The translations under genes were made by a program, and so were the position numbers. From contig OZ218957.1 of NCBI GenBank assembly GCA_965112735.1, positions 3,038,001 to 3,102,000 on the forward strand: a DNA stretch of 64,000 bases. The letters are read 5' to 3'. Source of the stretch: Phaeosaccion multiseriatum (taxonomy: Eukaryota; Ochrophyta, other classes). Below, piece after piece: positions 1 through 11,213 of the stretch (position 1 is the first letter of the stretch; each line of letters begins with the position of its first letter). The notes beneath the pieces are model-generated. The model was not told the DNA's origin. It did no database searches and saw only the letters and a program-made list of their open reading frames with translations.

Positions 1-194
1 GTTTAAGGTGTACTAAACTATGTTTTTTTCTCCCTCTCTTCTTTCTCTCTGGCCTACTGTACTTTTTTTTTATTCCCAAAAAACATTCCTTCATTTTAGA
101 ATGGTAAGGCTAACGATTGTGTAACGGCGAATAGGACGGGAGAGGTGCTCCCCCTCTATGGTCTACACAGTCGCTCTCCCACACATCATCCACA
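1..194. other. Non-coding edge, probable 3' flank of the first gene
   Basis: T-rich sequence without a convincing coding region. It lies downstream of the stop codon of the minus-strand gene that ends at 195, so it probably holds that gene's 3' UTR and terminator. No RNA gene or repeat was recognised. Confidence 0.4.
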
Positions 195-334
195 TCATCC
201 TGTCTCCCACCCTTGATCCCCCCCCCGCCGACTTGGCGCCGCTGCTACATCACCAGCTGCCGCACGCTGTCGTCGTCGTCGTCCTCCTCCTCCTCCTCCT
301 CCTCCTCCTCCTCCTCCTCCTCCTCCTCCTCCTC

Positions 335-371
<37 letters not shown>

Positions 372-790
372 TCCTCCTCCTGCTGCTGCTCCTCCTCTTC
401 CTCCTCCTCCTCCTCCCCTCCTCTCTCGCAGCACTTCCCTATGCACGAGCCTGTTGGCCGCCTCCACTCGCTCCACTTCCATGCCCAGACTCTCCGGCCT
501 CACCCTTAACCTGACCCTCCTGCTGTGACCCCAACCTGCTGATGTATCACCAACTTGTGCGGCTGCTACTCCTCCACCTCCCGACTCCAGGTAGGCGGAG
601 GTCCCATTCAGCAGCACGTGGCACACGAACGGGTTATCCGCCAGCCTCACGCCGAAGGCCTCTTCAACCGCCGGTGGAAGGCTGGAGAGGACGAAGGTGA
701 GGTCGTCAGCCATCTTACTGACATAGTTTCTATTGCCAAAGAGGAACGCCTGCTGATGCTCCTGCTGCCCCGGCTGCCACTGCCGCCGCC

Positions 791-821
<31 letters not shown>

Positions 822-1783
822 TCGTATGCCTTGTGCTTCTCGCCATTCTGTAACTGCCTCAGTGACCTGCACGCTGATTCTCCGAAAGATGCCGAGGAGG
901 TTGAGCAACTCAGGCATGATGATCTCTGTTTCCGCCTCTCGGGCCTCTGCCTCCCCCTCGAGCTCGGATGCGTTCCCCTTTGAAGCGCACAAACGGATGG
1001 TGGCGATCTGGTAGCACAGAGGGGTGAGGGGATTAATGAAGGGAGAGGAGCATGTTTTCCCAAATGGGTCGGCCAGAGAATGACACCACAGTAGGGGCGG
1101 AAAGTGAGTACCGGAGGTTCCCGCCCCCAACCTATCCCAGCTTGGGTGTCTGGGTGGGTACGAGGCACCGCCTTGAGCTTCAGCAGATTAGTGGTCGGTG
1201 GTTGAGTGGGGGGCGACGTGGGGGGGCGACAAGTTCATTCAATTCCGCTTACCTGTATTTGCTCCAGATAACTCTCCCGGAGCAGAATCCACTTCATCAC
1301 CTGCACTTCGCTTCCCGCTACAGCTGTGCTCCTTACGGCGTTGTCGGTACGCCTTCCTCCCTCTTCCTGCTGCTGCGGCTGCTTCTTATCCTGCTGTTTC
1401 TCTTTCCGCTTGTGCTGCAGCTGCTTCCCCTGCGTCCTCTCGTCTGAGCTGTGCCATTGATCGGCAGCTCCACGCCCGCTACTCTCCCCCCGAGTGGTCC
1501 CTTGCTGCCCATGACCCACACCCACTGGCAGGCTTCGTCTCCTTCTTCGTCGATGCTCTCCCCCCGCTTTCCTCTTGGTCGCGTCTTCCCCTTCGCCCTC
1601 TTTCCCCTCTCCCCGGTGCCCCCTTCGTGGCGGCGGGGACTGTGGCTGCGACTGCTGCGGCACATGCTGCTGCGCGGTCTTCGACTTCTGTCTCTGCGGC
1701 TTCTTTGCTCGGGTGTTGCGCTGCTTCTCGGGAAGAGGAGGGTCGAATGGCGCCGAGACGAAGCGCAGCGCCTCGAACCGCAT
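195..1783 (-). CDS. Hypothetical low-complexity protein, two exons
   Basis: I do not recognise a family. Exon 1 runs 1783-1253 (177 codons) and exon 2 1007-195. The intron has a GTAAGC donor and a CAG acceptor and is phase 0, and the frame joins exactly, giving about 447 residues. The N-terminal part is basic and glutamine-rich (many Lys, Arg and Gln, with KKPQRQK-like runs), suggesting a nuclear or nucleic-acid-binding segment (inference). Exon 2 holds a more ordinary stretch around 890-1000 (acidic, then LLNLLGIFRR), a polyQ run at about 790-825, a folded-looking segment at about 580-715 (MADDLTFVLSSLPP onward) and a tail of poly-Gly/poly-Ala encoded by (TCC)n/(TGC)n triplets at 280-420. 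One copy of the dispersed GTTGGTGATAC word lies inside it and is read as QVGDTS. The start is the ATG at 1783, 295 bp from the divergent neighbour. The exact C-terminus is the weakest part because it is pure triplet repeat. Confidence 0.6.
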
Positions 1784-2077
1784 TTTACATTTTAACGATT
1801 ACGAGGCACTCGTTACTTTTAGACAGTACAGATGGCACCAGAGGAGATGACCAATTACCAATTACAACCGCGGATCATGGCACAGTAAGATGAAGGTGTG
1901 TGTGAGCAGAGAGGGAGGACTCATATGCATATAACCTTCAGGGCCTTCCTCCCTCTTTTCCCTTGTGCCTTCCCTCTTTCATGCGCTGCCTTTTGCCTGC
2001 TTCTCCGTGCCCCTTCCGCTTGTCACAACGTACTCAAACGTCGCCTTCACTGCTCTCCTCCTCTCTCCAGGACGCCA
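1784..2077. promoter_or_regulatory. Shared divergent promoter region
   Basis: This 294-bp gap separates the start codons of two divergently transcribed genes. The right half is pyrimidine-rich and ends in a good acceptor (CTCTCTCCAG at 2061-2070) just before the ATG at 2078. A GGTGTGTGTGAG donor-like site lies near 1890. This suggests a 5' UTR intron of about 180 bp for the right-hand gene. No clear TATA box was seen. Confidence 0.4.
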
Positions 2078-5000
2078 ATGGTTCTGGGAAAACTGCTTGG
2101 GTACCTGGACACGAGCCTCACTGATGTGACAGGGAGGTTCGGAGAAGAAAGCAGTGAGGACGAGAAAGGCGGCGGTACCCCGCGCGGCGATAGTGACTCA
2201 TCTCATCAAGCGGAGGTTGCTGGGGGGCAGGGCAAGCCGCAGCAGCAACAGCAACAAGAGGAGAAGAGCGGGGAGGTGGAGGACAGGGGTGAGGGAAGAG
2301 CGGAGACAGAGGACGATGTGGAGAATTTGCAAGAGCAAGGTCAAAGCAGCGGAGAGGGGGGAGATGAGGAGGGGCGCGTCGAACACGAAGAAGGTGAAGT
2401 CCTTGTTTCCGATGTCATTGAGCAGTACAACGAAGACGAGCAAGTAAGAAAGACCGAACCCAAGAGAGGGGGCACACCTGCCACACCGCAGACACGTCGT
2501 CTCATAGCAGCCACCGGAGCAGCGTCAGCACTGGTACAGGGGGAATGTAGCGAAGGGAGTCAGGCCTCACCTGCTCTTTCCCAGGGGAAATCCTTTGTTG
2601 AGGTGAGCATGGATGACGAAGCGGGAGGGGGTGAAGGAGGAGAGGATGCCGAGGAGGAGGAGGAGGAGGAGGAGGAGGAGGAGGAGGAGGAGGAGGAGGA
2701 GGAGGAGGAGGAGGGGGAGGAGGAGGAGGAGGAGGAAGAAGACACAAGGAGGCAGCTACAGGAGCTGGTGGAGGCAGAGGCAAGGCTACGCAGTCAGAGG
2801 GTAGCCTTAGAAGGGTCGGCCAGAAAGAAGCGGACCAAGGAGAGAAGTGTCGAACAGAGCAGGGCTAGGGCTACTGCTGCAGCGAAGGAAGACGGACAGG
2901 CGGGGCAAGCGGAGAAGGAGGACCTTAGAGGGGGGCGTGGACAAAAGGAGCAGGAAGGGGAAGTACAAGAAAAAGTGGTACATCTTCCAGTTGCTGGAAT
3001 GAATGGGGACAACTCTCCCGTGAGCGCGTCTGCTGCAGCTGAAGAACAAGAGCAAGGAGCCACTGTTGGAAGCGGGGCTGTAAGTGGGGAGAAGAGGGCT
3101 AGCGGAGAAGCCGCCGCGAGGACGAAGCAGCAAAGGGTGGAGAGCAGCTTCGATATTGCTATTGCTGCTGTCCCCTCTCCTGGGAGGGAAGGGCTGGAAG
3201 AGAGCAGAAGAAGCAATGGCGCCAGTGTCGTGGGTGGGAATGATGAGGATGGTGATAATAAGAGCCGAGGCTCACAGCTGGCGAGAGAGAGGCAAGCGTA
3301 TACAAAGGTGGAGAATGGGGCCGCGGAGAGAGCGCGAGTAGCTGGCGACGCGTCATCTCCTCGTCTGGCCCACATGACTGCGGCTGCTGTATCACCAACT
3401 GCTGCTGCCACTGGGGTAGCGTCCACCCGCACGCTCGAAAGCCCCGGAGAAGGAGGAGGAGAGCGCGCAGAGAAGCACCGCCTTGGAAATGGTGATACAG
3501 TGGAGAGCGAAAAGGCGAACGGAGAGGGCAATGGCGTAGGGGATGTGAAATCAGCGTCAGCAAGGGCAGATGAAGGTGGTCCCTCCTCTTCTCCTTGGAC
3601 CAGATCGGCTCGAGGTTCGGGTACCGTGTCGAAAGAGGAGGCCTGGGCGGCAGTGCGTACCATGGCCAAGCAGCAACAGCACGAGCACCAGCAGTTGGTG
3701 ATACAGCAGCAGCTGAAGGCCGCCTCTGCCCAGGGCCAGGGAGTAGCTCGGGCAGTGACAGGGGCAGAGGAAGAAGGGGTAACGACAGGGGCCTCTCCAC
3801 TTCCTTCTCCTTCTCCGCAGACGACAACGACGACGACCCGCAATTCTTCCTTTGGTGATGATGATGGGGGTCAGAACACTCCACAGAATATTTCTCCACG
3901 GAATGTTGCTCCTACTGCTCCTGCGGGGGGGGCTCCTGCGGCTGCTGGTGGGGCTCCTCCTGAGACTCCGCAGAGCAGATGGGGCTTCGGTTTCGGAAAG
4001 ACACCTACGCTTACGAGTACCCCAACAACCACTAGTACGACTAGTACTGCTGCTGCTGCTGCCAATGACAGCACCCCCGCGCCGTCAGCAGCACAGCCAC
4101 CGTCTCGGTTAGGCTCGGGGACGACAGCTTTATTGGATCCGTCTCCGCTCCATGCAGACATCTACGGCCGTCTTCGGAGCGACAGCGAACATAGCCTCGG
4201 CAGCATGAGCATGCGTAGCTGGGGAAGCTCGTCGACCACAATGGGAGGGGGAGGGGGCGGGGGGGGGTCAGGCCACGGGACGGGAGCGTCGGCAGGACCG
4301 CACGCCTTCCACAAAATTCGCAGGAGGCGAAGGCGGCACAACCCGAGGGGGGCCGCCGGAGGAGGAGGGGCCCGAGGGGGAGGGGGTGGAATGCCTCCGC
4401 CCTACCCGGGTGGTGTAGGTGGTGGGGCGGGGGTGGCGGGAGGAGGAGGAGGAGGAGGAGGAGGAGGGGGAGGAGAGGAGGAGGAGGTTGTGCGCGTGTG
4501 TTCAGCCTGCCAGGGTGACTGGGACGACGGGAGCAGCGCCACCGGACGGAGCTCCATGTTCAGATGCGGTGAATGCGGGGCCACCGTTCACGCTGCCTGT
4601 AGGGCCTTCCTTCAGGCCGCAGACAGCGTGTGTCTACGCGATACAGCAGTTGGTGATACAGCAGCACCACCACCGCCGCCTCCGCTGGTGAATCGTGCGG
4701 GCTCTGTGGAGGTGGTTGTACAACAGGCCTTCGATCTTCCTTCGCTGTCTGTGGGCGAGTCGGTGTATCTGGTGCTGAAGCTGCTCCCCTGGAAGGAGAA
4801 GATTCGCACGCCCAATGCGACGTGGGGAGACATGGGTGCTTCGTGGGTTGACGATAGTGCAGCAGCACGCAACAAGACCAGAGCAGGCAAGGGAGCAGCA
4901 GCAGCAGGAGGAGGAGGAGAAGGAGAGGTGGGAGAAGGAGAGCCCCCTCCTCCTCTCCCTGCTGCCGGACTGGTCCGTTCCATGATCCACTTGCACAACA

Positions 5001-8000
5001 GCGAGTCTACCCCACTGCCCACTCTGTACATTGAGGCTAAGAAGTCGTCTCTGGGGGGCTTTAGCGACGAGCGGCTTGGTTGGGCTGAGATCAACATGGC
5101 GCCTCTGCTCCGACGGCCGTGGGTAGCGGCAGAGAGATGGCATCTGCTTTGGCCGGGGAAGCCGACGCACGAAGGCGGTGCTGGTGCTGGTGCTAGTGCT
5201 GCGACCGGACCAAGAGGAGGAGGAGTTGGTGCTAGCTTATCACCAACTGCTGCTGCTGCTGGTTCGAGCGGTGGTAAGTCAGTGGGAATGGTGCTGCTTT
5301 CGTTGGCGTTCCAGCCCACAGGCCACCAGCTGTTGCAAGGCGTGCTTCTTAGCACCAGCAAGGGAGTCCCGGCTCACTCCGAGCACGAGCTCCATCAGCA
5401 CCATCAGCACCACCAGCAACAACAACAACAGCAGCAGCAGCAGCACCACCACCAGCACCAGCACCAGCGAGTAGTGCAAGCAGTGTCTCCTCCTCCCACA
5501 CACGCCCCAACACGTACCTCGCCTTCGCCACGTGCTGAGGCCGTCAAGAGGGGCGGTGGTGATGATGACCATGACCACTCGGAAACAAGGCAGGAAACAA
5601 CGCAGTCAGTCTCTGCTTTGCTGCCCGCAAGCCCCCCCTCCCTTCTCGGCTCTGCACGAGGCGGCGGCGCGTCCTCCTCTCCCTCGGGATGGGAAGAGAC
5701 AGCAGCAACAGCAGCAGCAGGGGGAGGAGGAGGCGGGGGGGGCGGCGGCGGCGGCGGCGGTGGTGGTGGTGATGATGACGAAGAAGAAGGACGGGGCACG
5801 ACACCCCCTCCCAGCAAGGCCGTATCACCTTGGTCGCGCAGCGCGAGAGGAGGAGGGGCGAGCTCCAAAAGCCCTCCTGCTGAGATGCCCATGTCGCCCC
5901 CCTCTCCCGCCACAGGGGGCACCACAGGGAGGCGTAGAGGACGCCACCGACGTGGACGGAGCGGGCAGGGCAGCTCCTCCTCCTCTTCCTCTTCCTTCTC
6001 CTCTGCCTCAGTCACGGCAGCGGAGAGACGAGGAGAAGGTCTTGTTTCTGCTCCCGGTCCTGGTGGTGGTGGTGGTGGTGGTGGTGGTCAGAGCCGCGAG
6101 GAGGACTATAGTTATGGTAGAGAGGTGCACTTGTTCAAGCTGAGCAGCTACACCACGCCCCACTGGTGCGCCGTTTGCGACTCCCTCCTGACCGGATTTT
6201 GGCAGCAAGGCTTCCAATGTGAGGAGTGTGGTATGAATGTGCATCGCGGCTGTCAAGTCAAGGCCAACTTTAGAACCTCTTGTCAGAGCAGCAGCGGTGT
6301 AAGAGGCAGGCATCACAACGGAGACGATGACAGTGAGAACTCTCTCCTCTCTGCGGTCGAGGCGAGGTACCGGAGCCCCCGAGGCGTTGCTGGTGCTGGC
6401 ATGGCGAGCCTGGGCGGCGAGAAGGACAGCACGGGCAGCAGGGGAAAAGGCAAGGGGGGCAGTATGAAGGGCCTCGGGATCGATGTGGGGGTGGGGTTGT
6501 TGCAAGTACGCTTGGGAAGTGGTCATCGCTGCAATGCTGCGTGTGTGCCTCCCAAGCTGGACGGAGGGAGGGGGGGCTTTAGGGTGAATGGGTTCGGAGG
6601 TGGTGGAGGAGGAGGGGGAGGAGGAGGGGATGGGGGGCTCGATAGGCTCGCTGATCGTCACCATTCGCTTACGCGGGGTACGGAGGGGGCGGCAGAGCGA
6701 GACCACTTTTGTCGCTTACGCTGGGTTTGGACGGATACGAGTACGAGCAGTAGTGCTGGTGGGGGTGGTGGTGCGACCGGTAGCGGCGGAGACGGAGGCG
6801 GGGACGGGGGAGGAGGAGGAGGAGGAGGAGGAGGAGGAGGAGGAGGAGGAGGAGGAGGAGGAGGAGGAGGAGGAGGGGGGGGAGGAGGACATGATCGTTC
6901 GCCTGCCGTGTCTCGGAGAGAGAAGGGGCAACAGCAGCAGCATCAGCAGCTCTTCAAGGCCAGGCGAACGCAGACCGTGTTCCAAACAAACAACCCTCTC
7001 TTCGACGTGGCGTGGGTCATGGTGGTGCCTGCCTATGACGCCCGCTTGGTCATTGAGATGTTCGATGCTGCCACCAATCGTGTGGTGGGGGCAGTGGAGA
7101 CGAGTGCTTTCAGCCTCCTCCAAGCAGACTACGATGCTCGAGCTCGGGGCGGCAGGAGGAGCAACAGTAAGGGTTCTGTCCTTCCTCTCCCCAGCGACAC
7201 CCTCCGACCCTTTGCTCTGCGCACCGCGGAGGGAAGGCTGACTGGAGTGCTCAAGATGCAGGTGGGGTTCACAGAGGACGTGTACTCCCTTTTCCGAAGT
7301 ACCAACCCGCGCTCCGTGCCCGGCCGGCAGCCCGACGAGTTCAGTGTGGAGCGACTAAGGGGGTACATTGGCCGAGTGCAGACAATCATCGGCTGGGCAG
7401 GGGCGGCGGCGAGAGACTACAAGGCCATCATGGCGTGGGAGAACCCCCCTTTGACCTCGCTGCTGCTCATTGTCTTCGTCTACGCTACTTGCGTCGCCAA
7501 CGCGGAGTACGTCCTGGCTCTGCTTCCCTTCGTCGTCATCTCTCTCATGACGCTGGGCCTCCTGCGGCGCAACAGCGGGCGCTATGCACAGTATTGGGTA
7601 CGGGGGGGACCCAAGGCCGCCAACAACAACGGATACGACTATGCCTCGCTGGATGGGGTGAGCAGCAGCAGCGGCAGCAGCAGCAGTAGCAGCAGAAGGA
7701 GTATAGGCAACGCAGTGGCTGGTGACAGTAGTGCTGCTGCGAGCCCAGGCGTAGGCGGGGGTGTGGATGCGCTGAGCCCCTCTCCCTCCTCTTCGTCTGA
7801 CCCCATCGCTGCGGCCCAGGCCCTGTCCCGCCCACCGGTGATGGTGTCTTCTTCCAGCAGAGCGGCAGCCGCACATCGCCCATTGGCGCAGCTTAGGGTG
7901 GCGGTGTTGAGGGGGAAGGGCCTCCTGTCCACAGAGCTGGGATTGCCGGTGAGGAAGGGAAGGAGGGAGGGGGAGGGAGGGGAGGGGAGGGAGGGAGGGA

Positions 8001-10342
8001 GGGAGGGAGGAAGAGAGGAAGAGAGGAAGAGAGGAAGAGAGGAAGAAAGAGGGCGAGTGGCGTGAGAGTGCTGGCGCATGTCCATTCCCTCTCCCAGCCG
8101 ACCGATTGCTCTCATCTGTTTTTTTTCATTGTTTTCCTTCTTTTCTCCGCAGGGAAACCCGTATGTAAGACTCACTTTCGCCCCAGAGGGCCCAGAGGGT
8201 GTGGGGGGAGATGTGGAGGGATGGGGGACAGATGGAGCAGCACATGAGAAGAAGGAGGGCAGTGGAAGACCCACTGGTGCTGCTGTATCACCAACGGCGG
8301 CTGCTACTGCTGCTGCTGCTGCTGCTGCACGAGTGACCACTTTGACCACCGAGGCTTACTGGCACGAGAGGGAAAGGGCCAGCAGGAGTCGCCAACTGCT
8401 GAACGAGAACAACGCGCGACAGGGCTATGAGAGCACGCCTCTCTCCGAGCCCTCCATCACCGATGACCCCCATTTCTTCTTCGTAGGCGAGACCGCCCAC
8501 TCGGAAAACAGCACGCCCGACCCCGATTGGACCCGGGTGGGCCTCGGCATTGGAAGGGGAGGGGGTCGCAGCTCCGCGCGAGGTGATGGGTTGTTGCAGA
8601 ATGTGACCGAGTTGTGGCGAGAGAAGAAGGCAGTGGACGGCAGCAGCAGCGGTACCAGCACGGGTATCGAGCATATGGCATTTGTGTATCCCGTGCTGCA
8701 GCCGGTGTTGGGGAAGGGGGGTGCGGTGGTGTCGGGCGTGCCGCCGGGAGGAGGAGGAGGAGGAGGAGGAGGAGGAGGGCGGCCCTGCAAGCTCTTGCCT
8801 TGGCGGCGGTCCAGATCATGTCTCAAGGTCGAGGTACGCTTCGCAAATCGCTTTAACAGTCTCCTCGACACTGTGGAAGGGGTTGCGGTAATTCCGCTCA
8901 GTCTACTGGTGGCGAGGGAAGGAGAGGGGGGAGGGCAAGGGCAAAGGCACGGGGGAGGGGGAGGGAATGGGAGCGGCGGCAGCGGTGACCAGGTGGAGGT
9001 GGAGGGGTGGTTCCCTCTCCTCCACCCCGGGAGAGGAGAGGGGGCGGTGTCGACAGATGTCGCAACAGGAGCGGCACCAGAAGGAGGAGAACGAGGGGGT
9101 GGTGGTGCTGGCGTGGATGGACCTTCAGTCTACTTGAGGCTGCAGCTCAGTCGGGTCACAGATGGCGAAGAAGGGCAAGGACGAGGCAAGCGCAAGGCTC
9201 TCTCTCGGGACGAGGTGGAGGCGAGTCTTGCAGTGCAAGGCATCTTGAGTGAAGGAGGAGGAGGTCCGGAGGGGGCAGACACAATAGGGCATACCAGTCA
9301 CGGTGGTGGCACCGGCGGAGGGGGAGGGGGAGAGGGTGGGATCGAGGCCGAAGGCGGCGACGGAGGAGGAGGAGGAGGAGGAGCAAGGGGAGAGGGCGAT
9401 GATGATTACGCTGCCCTCGACTCCGCTGCAGCGACGGAGGGAAGCAGCAACCCCCTGGCCAAGATGCGCAGCGTGCAGCGCTCTATTAAAGACATTCAAC
9501 TCGTGCTCGGAGGAGTACTTGACATTGTTGAGGCTGTCAAGAACTTGCTCAATTGGAGTCACCCGCCCAAGACGTTGGTGCTCTACGTTGGGCTCCTGTT
9601 GGTGTGGGGGGTGCTACTCATTGTACCGGGCCGTTACATTGTGCTCTGCCTCGGCCTGTGGCAGTTCTCTGCAGCCAAGCTTATTAGCTTCGTGTCAGGA
9701 TCGGGATCGGTCGATGACAGTGGGGGTGCGGGCTCTTCGGCAGTTGGTGGTACAGCGGCGGCAGGAGCAGCAGCTGGTGGTGCAGAGCCTCCCAGCCCCA
9801 TTGGCACCATTCTGCTGAACCTCATCACGTCCATCCCAACGGACAAGGACCTTCATCGCTGCTACAGCTGGCAACAAGAGGAGCACGGCATTTGGGCCGA
9901 GGCAGAGACGCGAGTACGTGTGCAAAGGGCCAAGCTAGCGGCTCTGGGCCTCACATGTCAGTGGGAGGGTCGTGTGCGGCTGCGACCGAGGGTGGACCAG
10001 GCCTGGCAATCCCACTACTTGGTCGTGCAAAGTCGGCGGATGGTGTGGTGGGGCAGCGAGGCGGATTTCCGAGTCGGGGCTCCTGCAGATGGTCAGCTTC
10101 TCCTGCAAGGGCCAGCGGGGGTGGCGAGTCCATCGCCTGTCGAGCTGAGGGAGGTGGGGAGGGAAGTGGGTCGGGATGGGTCTACTCGGGATGGGGCTAC
10201 CCAACTTCAACTACTGCTCGCCGTGTTTGGGCGAAATGTGATGGGGCAGCCTGAAAAGTGGAGCTTCCTTTGTCAGAGCGCTGAGGCGAGAAGGTCGCTG
10301 GAAGGGGTGGTGATGGCAATGACGGAGGAAAAGGAGGATTGA
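2078..10342 (+). CDS. MCTP-like multi-C2 membrane protein with C1 and PH domains
   Basis: Two exons, 2078-7948 and 8153-10342. The intron is phase 0 with GTGAGG donor and CCGCAG acceptor, and it splits a C2 domain between GLP and GNPYVRL. The product is about 2,686 residues. In order: long disordered N-terminus with poly-Glu at about 190-221; a C1-like zinc finger at about 804-850 (CSAC...CGEC...H..C); a C2-like domain at about 874-1085; a canonical C1 domain at about 1350-1401 (HLFK, WCAVC, CEECGMNVHRGC, final Cys); a second C2 at about 1471-1684; a membrane hairpin at about 1790-1831; a third C2 from about 1938; a second hairpin at about 2429-2464; and a PH-like domain at about 2558-2684 (WEGRVRL, SHYLVVQ, WSFLCQSAE). 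C2 plus a C-terminal paired membrane hairpin resembles MCTP proteins, which tether membranes and traffic lipid or cargo at ER contact sites. C1 would bind diacylglycerol and PH phosphoinositides (family knowledge; no assay here). The ATG at 2078 is preferred over an in-frame ATG at 1898 because a splice acceptor lies directly upstream and its context (GCCAATGG) is good. Gly, Glu, Gln and Ser runs from triplet repeats interrupt the domains, and several dispersed GTTGGTGATAC-type words lie within the coding sequence. Confidence 0.8.
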
Positions 10343-11213
10343 TATTCTTCTTCTTCTTCTGCTATCTTACTAATTTTTTGTTGCTTTGTTGTGTTTGTTA
10401 TTAGAATCGTAAAATGTTATTTTCTTTACGATCACACACAGCACCATGTACCTACATGCAGAATACAGTAGCAATAGTGTGTCACTTCAGTCAAGTGAGT
10501 TGTGGCTAAGGAGTCAAGTCAGTTGTGCTTTCTCCAGGTTAGCCCTCCCCCTCCCCCTCGTCCGAGCCCCCGTAAATCTGCATCCTCCTCTGTGACCCCA
10601 TCGTATTTACTAACCCAATGGTGACCCCGTATATGTATATATAATGCCCTCACTTGTTGAAAGCGCTTGTGTCTTCCGTCTGGGTGCCCCTTGCGATTCC
10701 TTCCTCCTTCACCACAGCCCCTCCCTTCACTCCCTCCCCTCTATTTACAAGCTACGAATACTCGCCAAGGAGGTGAGTACGCGGGTTGGTGATACGGAAA
10801 AAGGAGGGAGGAGGAGCCTCGCCCCCGCCCATAACGAACACTCCAAGAAGAGAGGCCGCTCCGCTCGCCCGCCCGCCCGTCCGCGCTCTCCCCCTCCGCC
10901 TTCCCCCCCCCTGGCCTGTCTTAAGTCAATAAAGTCCTCTCCTGGCCTGTCTTCGTCCTCTCGAGTTGTCTTCTCTGCCCCTCCCCCCCCTTCTTCTATG
11001 AGTCACGGCCCTCACTCACTCACTCACTCACTCACTCACTCACTCACTCACTCACTCACTCACTCACTCACTCACTCACTCACTCACTCACTCACTCACT
11101 CACTCACTCACTCACTCACTCACTCACTCACTCACTCACTCACTCACTCACTCACTCACTCATTCACTCACTCACTCACTCACTCATTCACTCACTCACT
11201 CACTCACAGTCTC
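10343..11213. other. Convergent intergenic region with 3' flanks
   Basis: This region lies between the stop of the MCTP-like gene and the stop of the LRR gene on the other strand. It holds an A/T-rich probable 3' UTR (10343-10640), an ATATGTATATATAATG stretch near 10630, an AATAAA at about 10928-10933 that could act as a polyadenylation signal, one dispersed-word copy at 10785-10795, and a (CTCA)n array reaching almost to the LRR stop codon. No gene is supported. Confidence 0.5.
11010..11208. repeat. (CTCA)n tetranucleotide array
   Basis: About 200 bp of nearly perfect CTCA/CACT repeat with a few CATT variants, ending six bases from the LRR gene's stop codon. The monomer is the same as in the large satellite after 43.8 kb. 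Confidence 0.95.

Noticed and set aside
158-514. Plus-strand poly-Leu frame
   Set aside because: Antisense of the triplet repeat in the minus-strand gene at 195-1783.
2198-3899. Long minus-strand frames opposite the MCTP-like gene
   Set aside because: Ser/Pro/Leu-rich shadows of low-complexity coding DNA with no family features.
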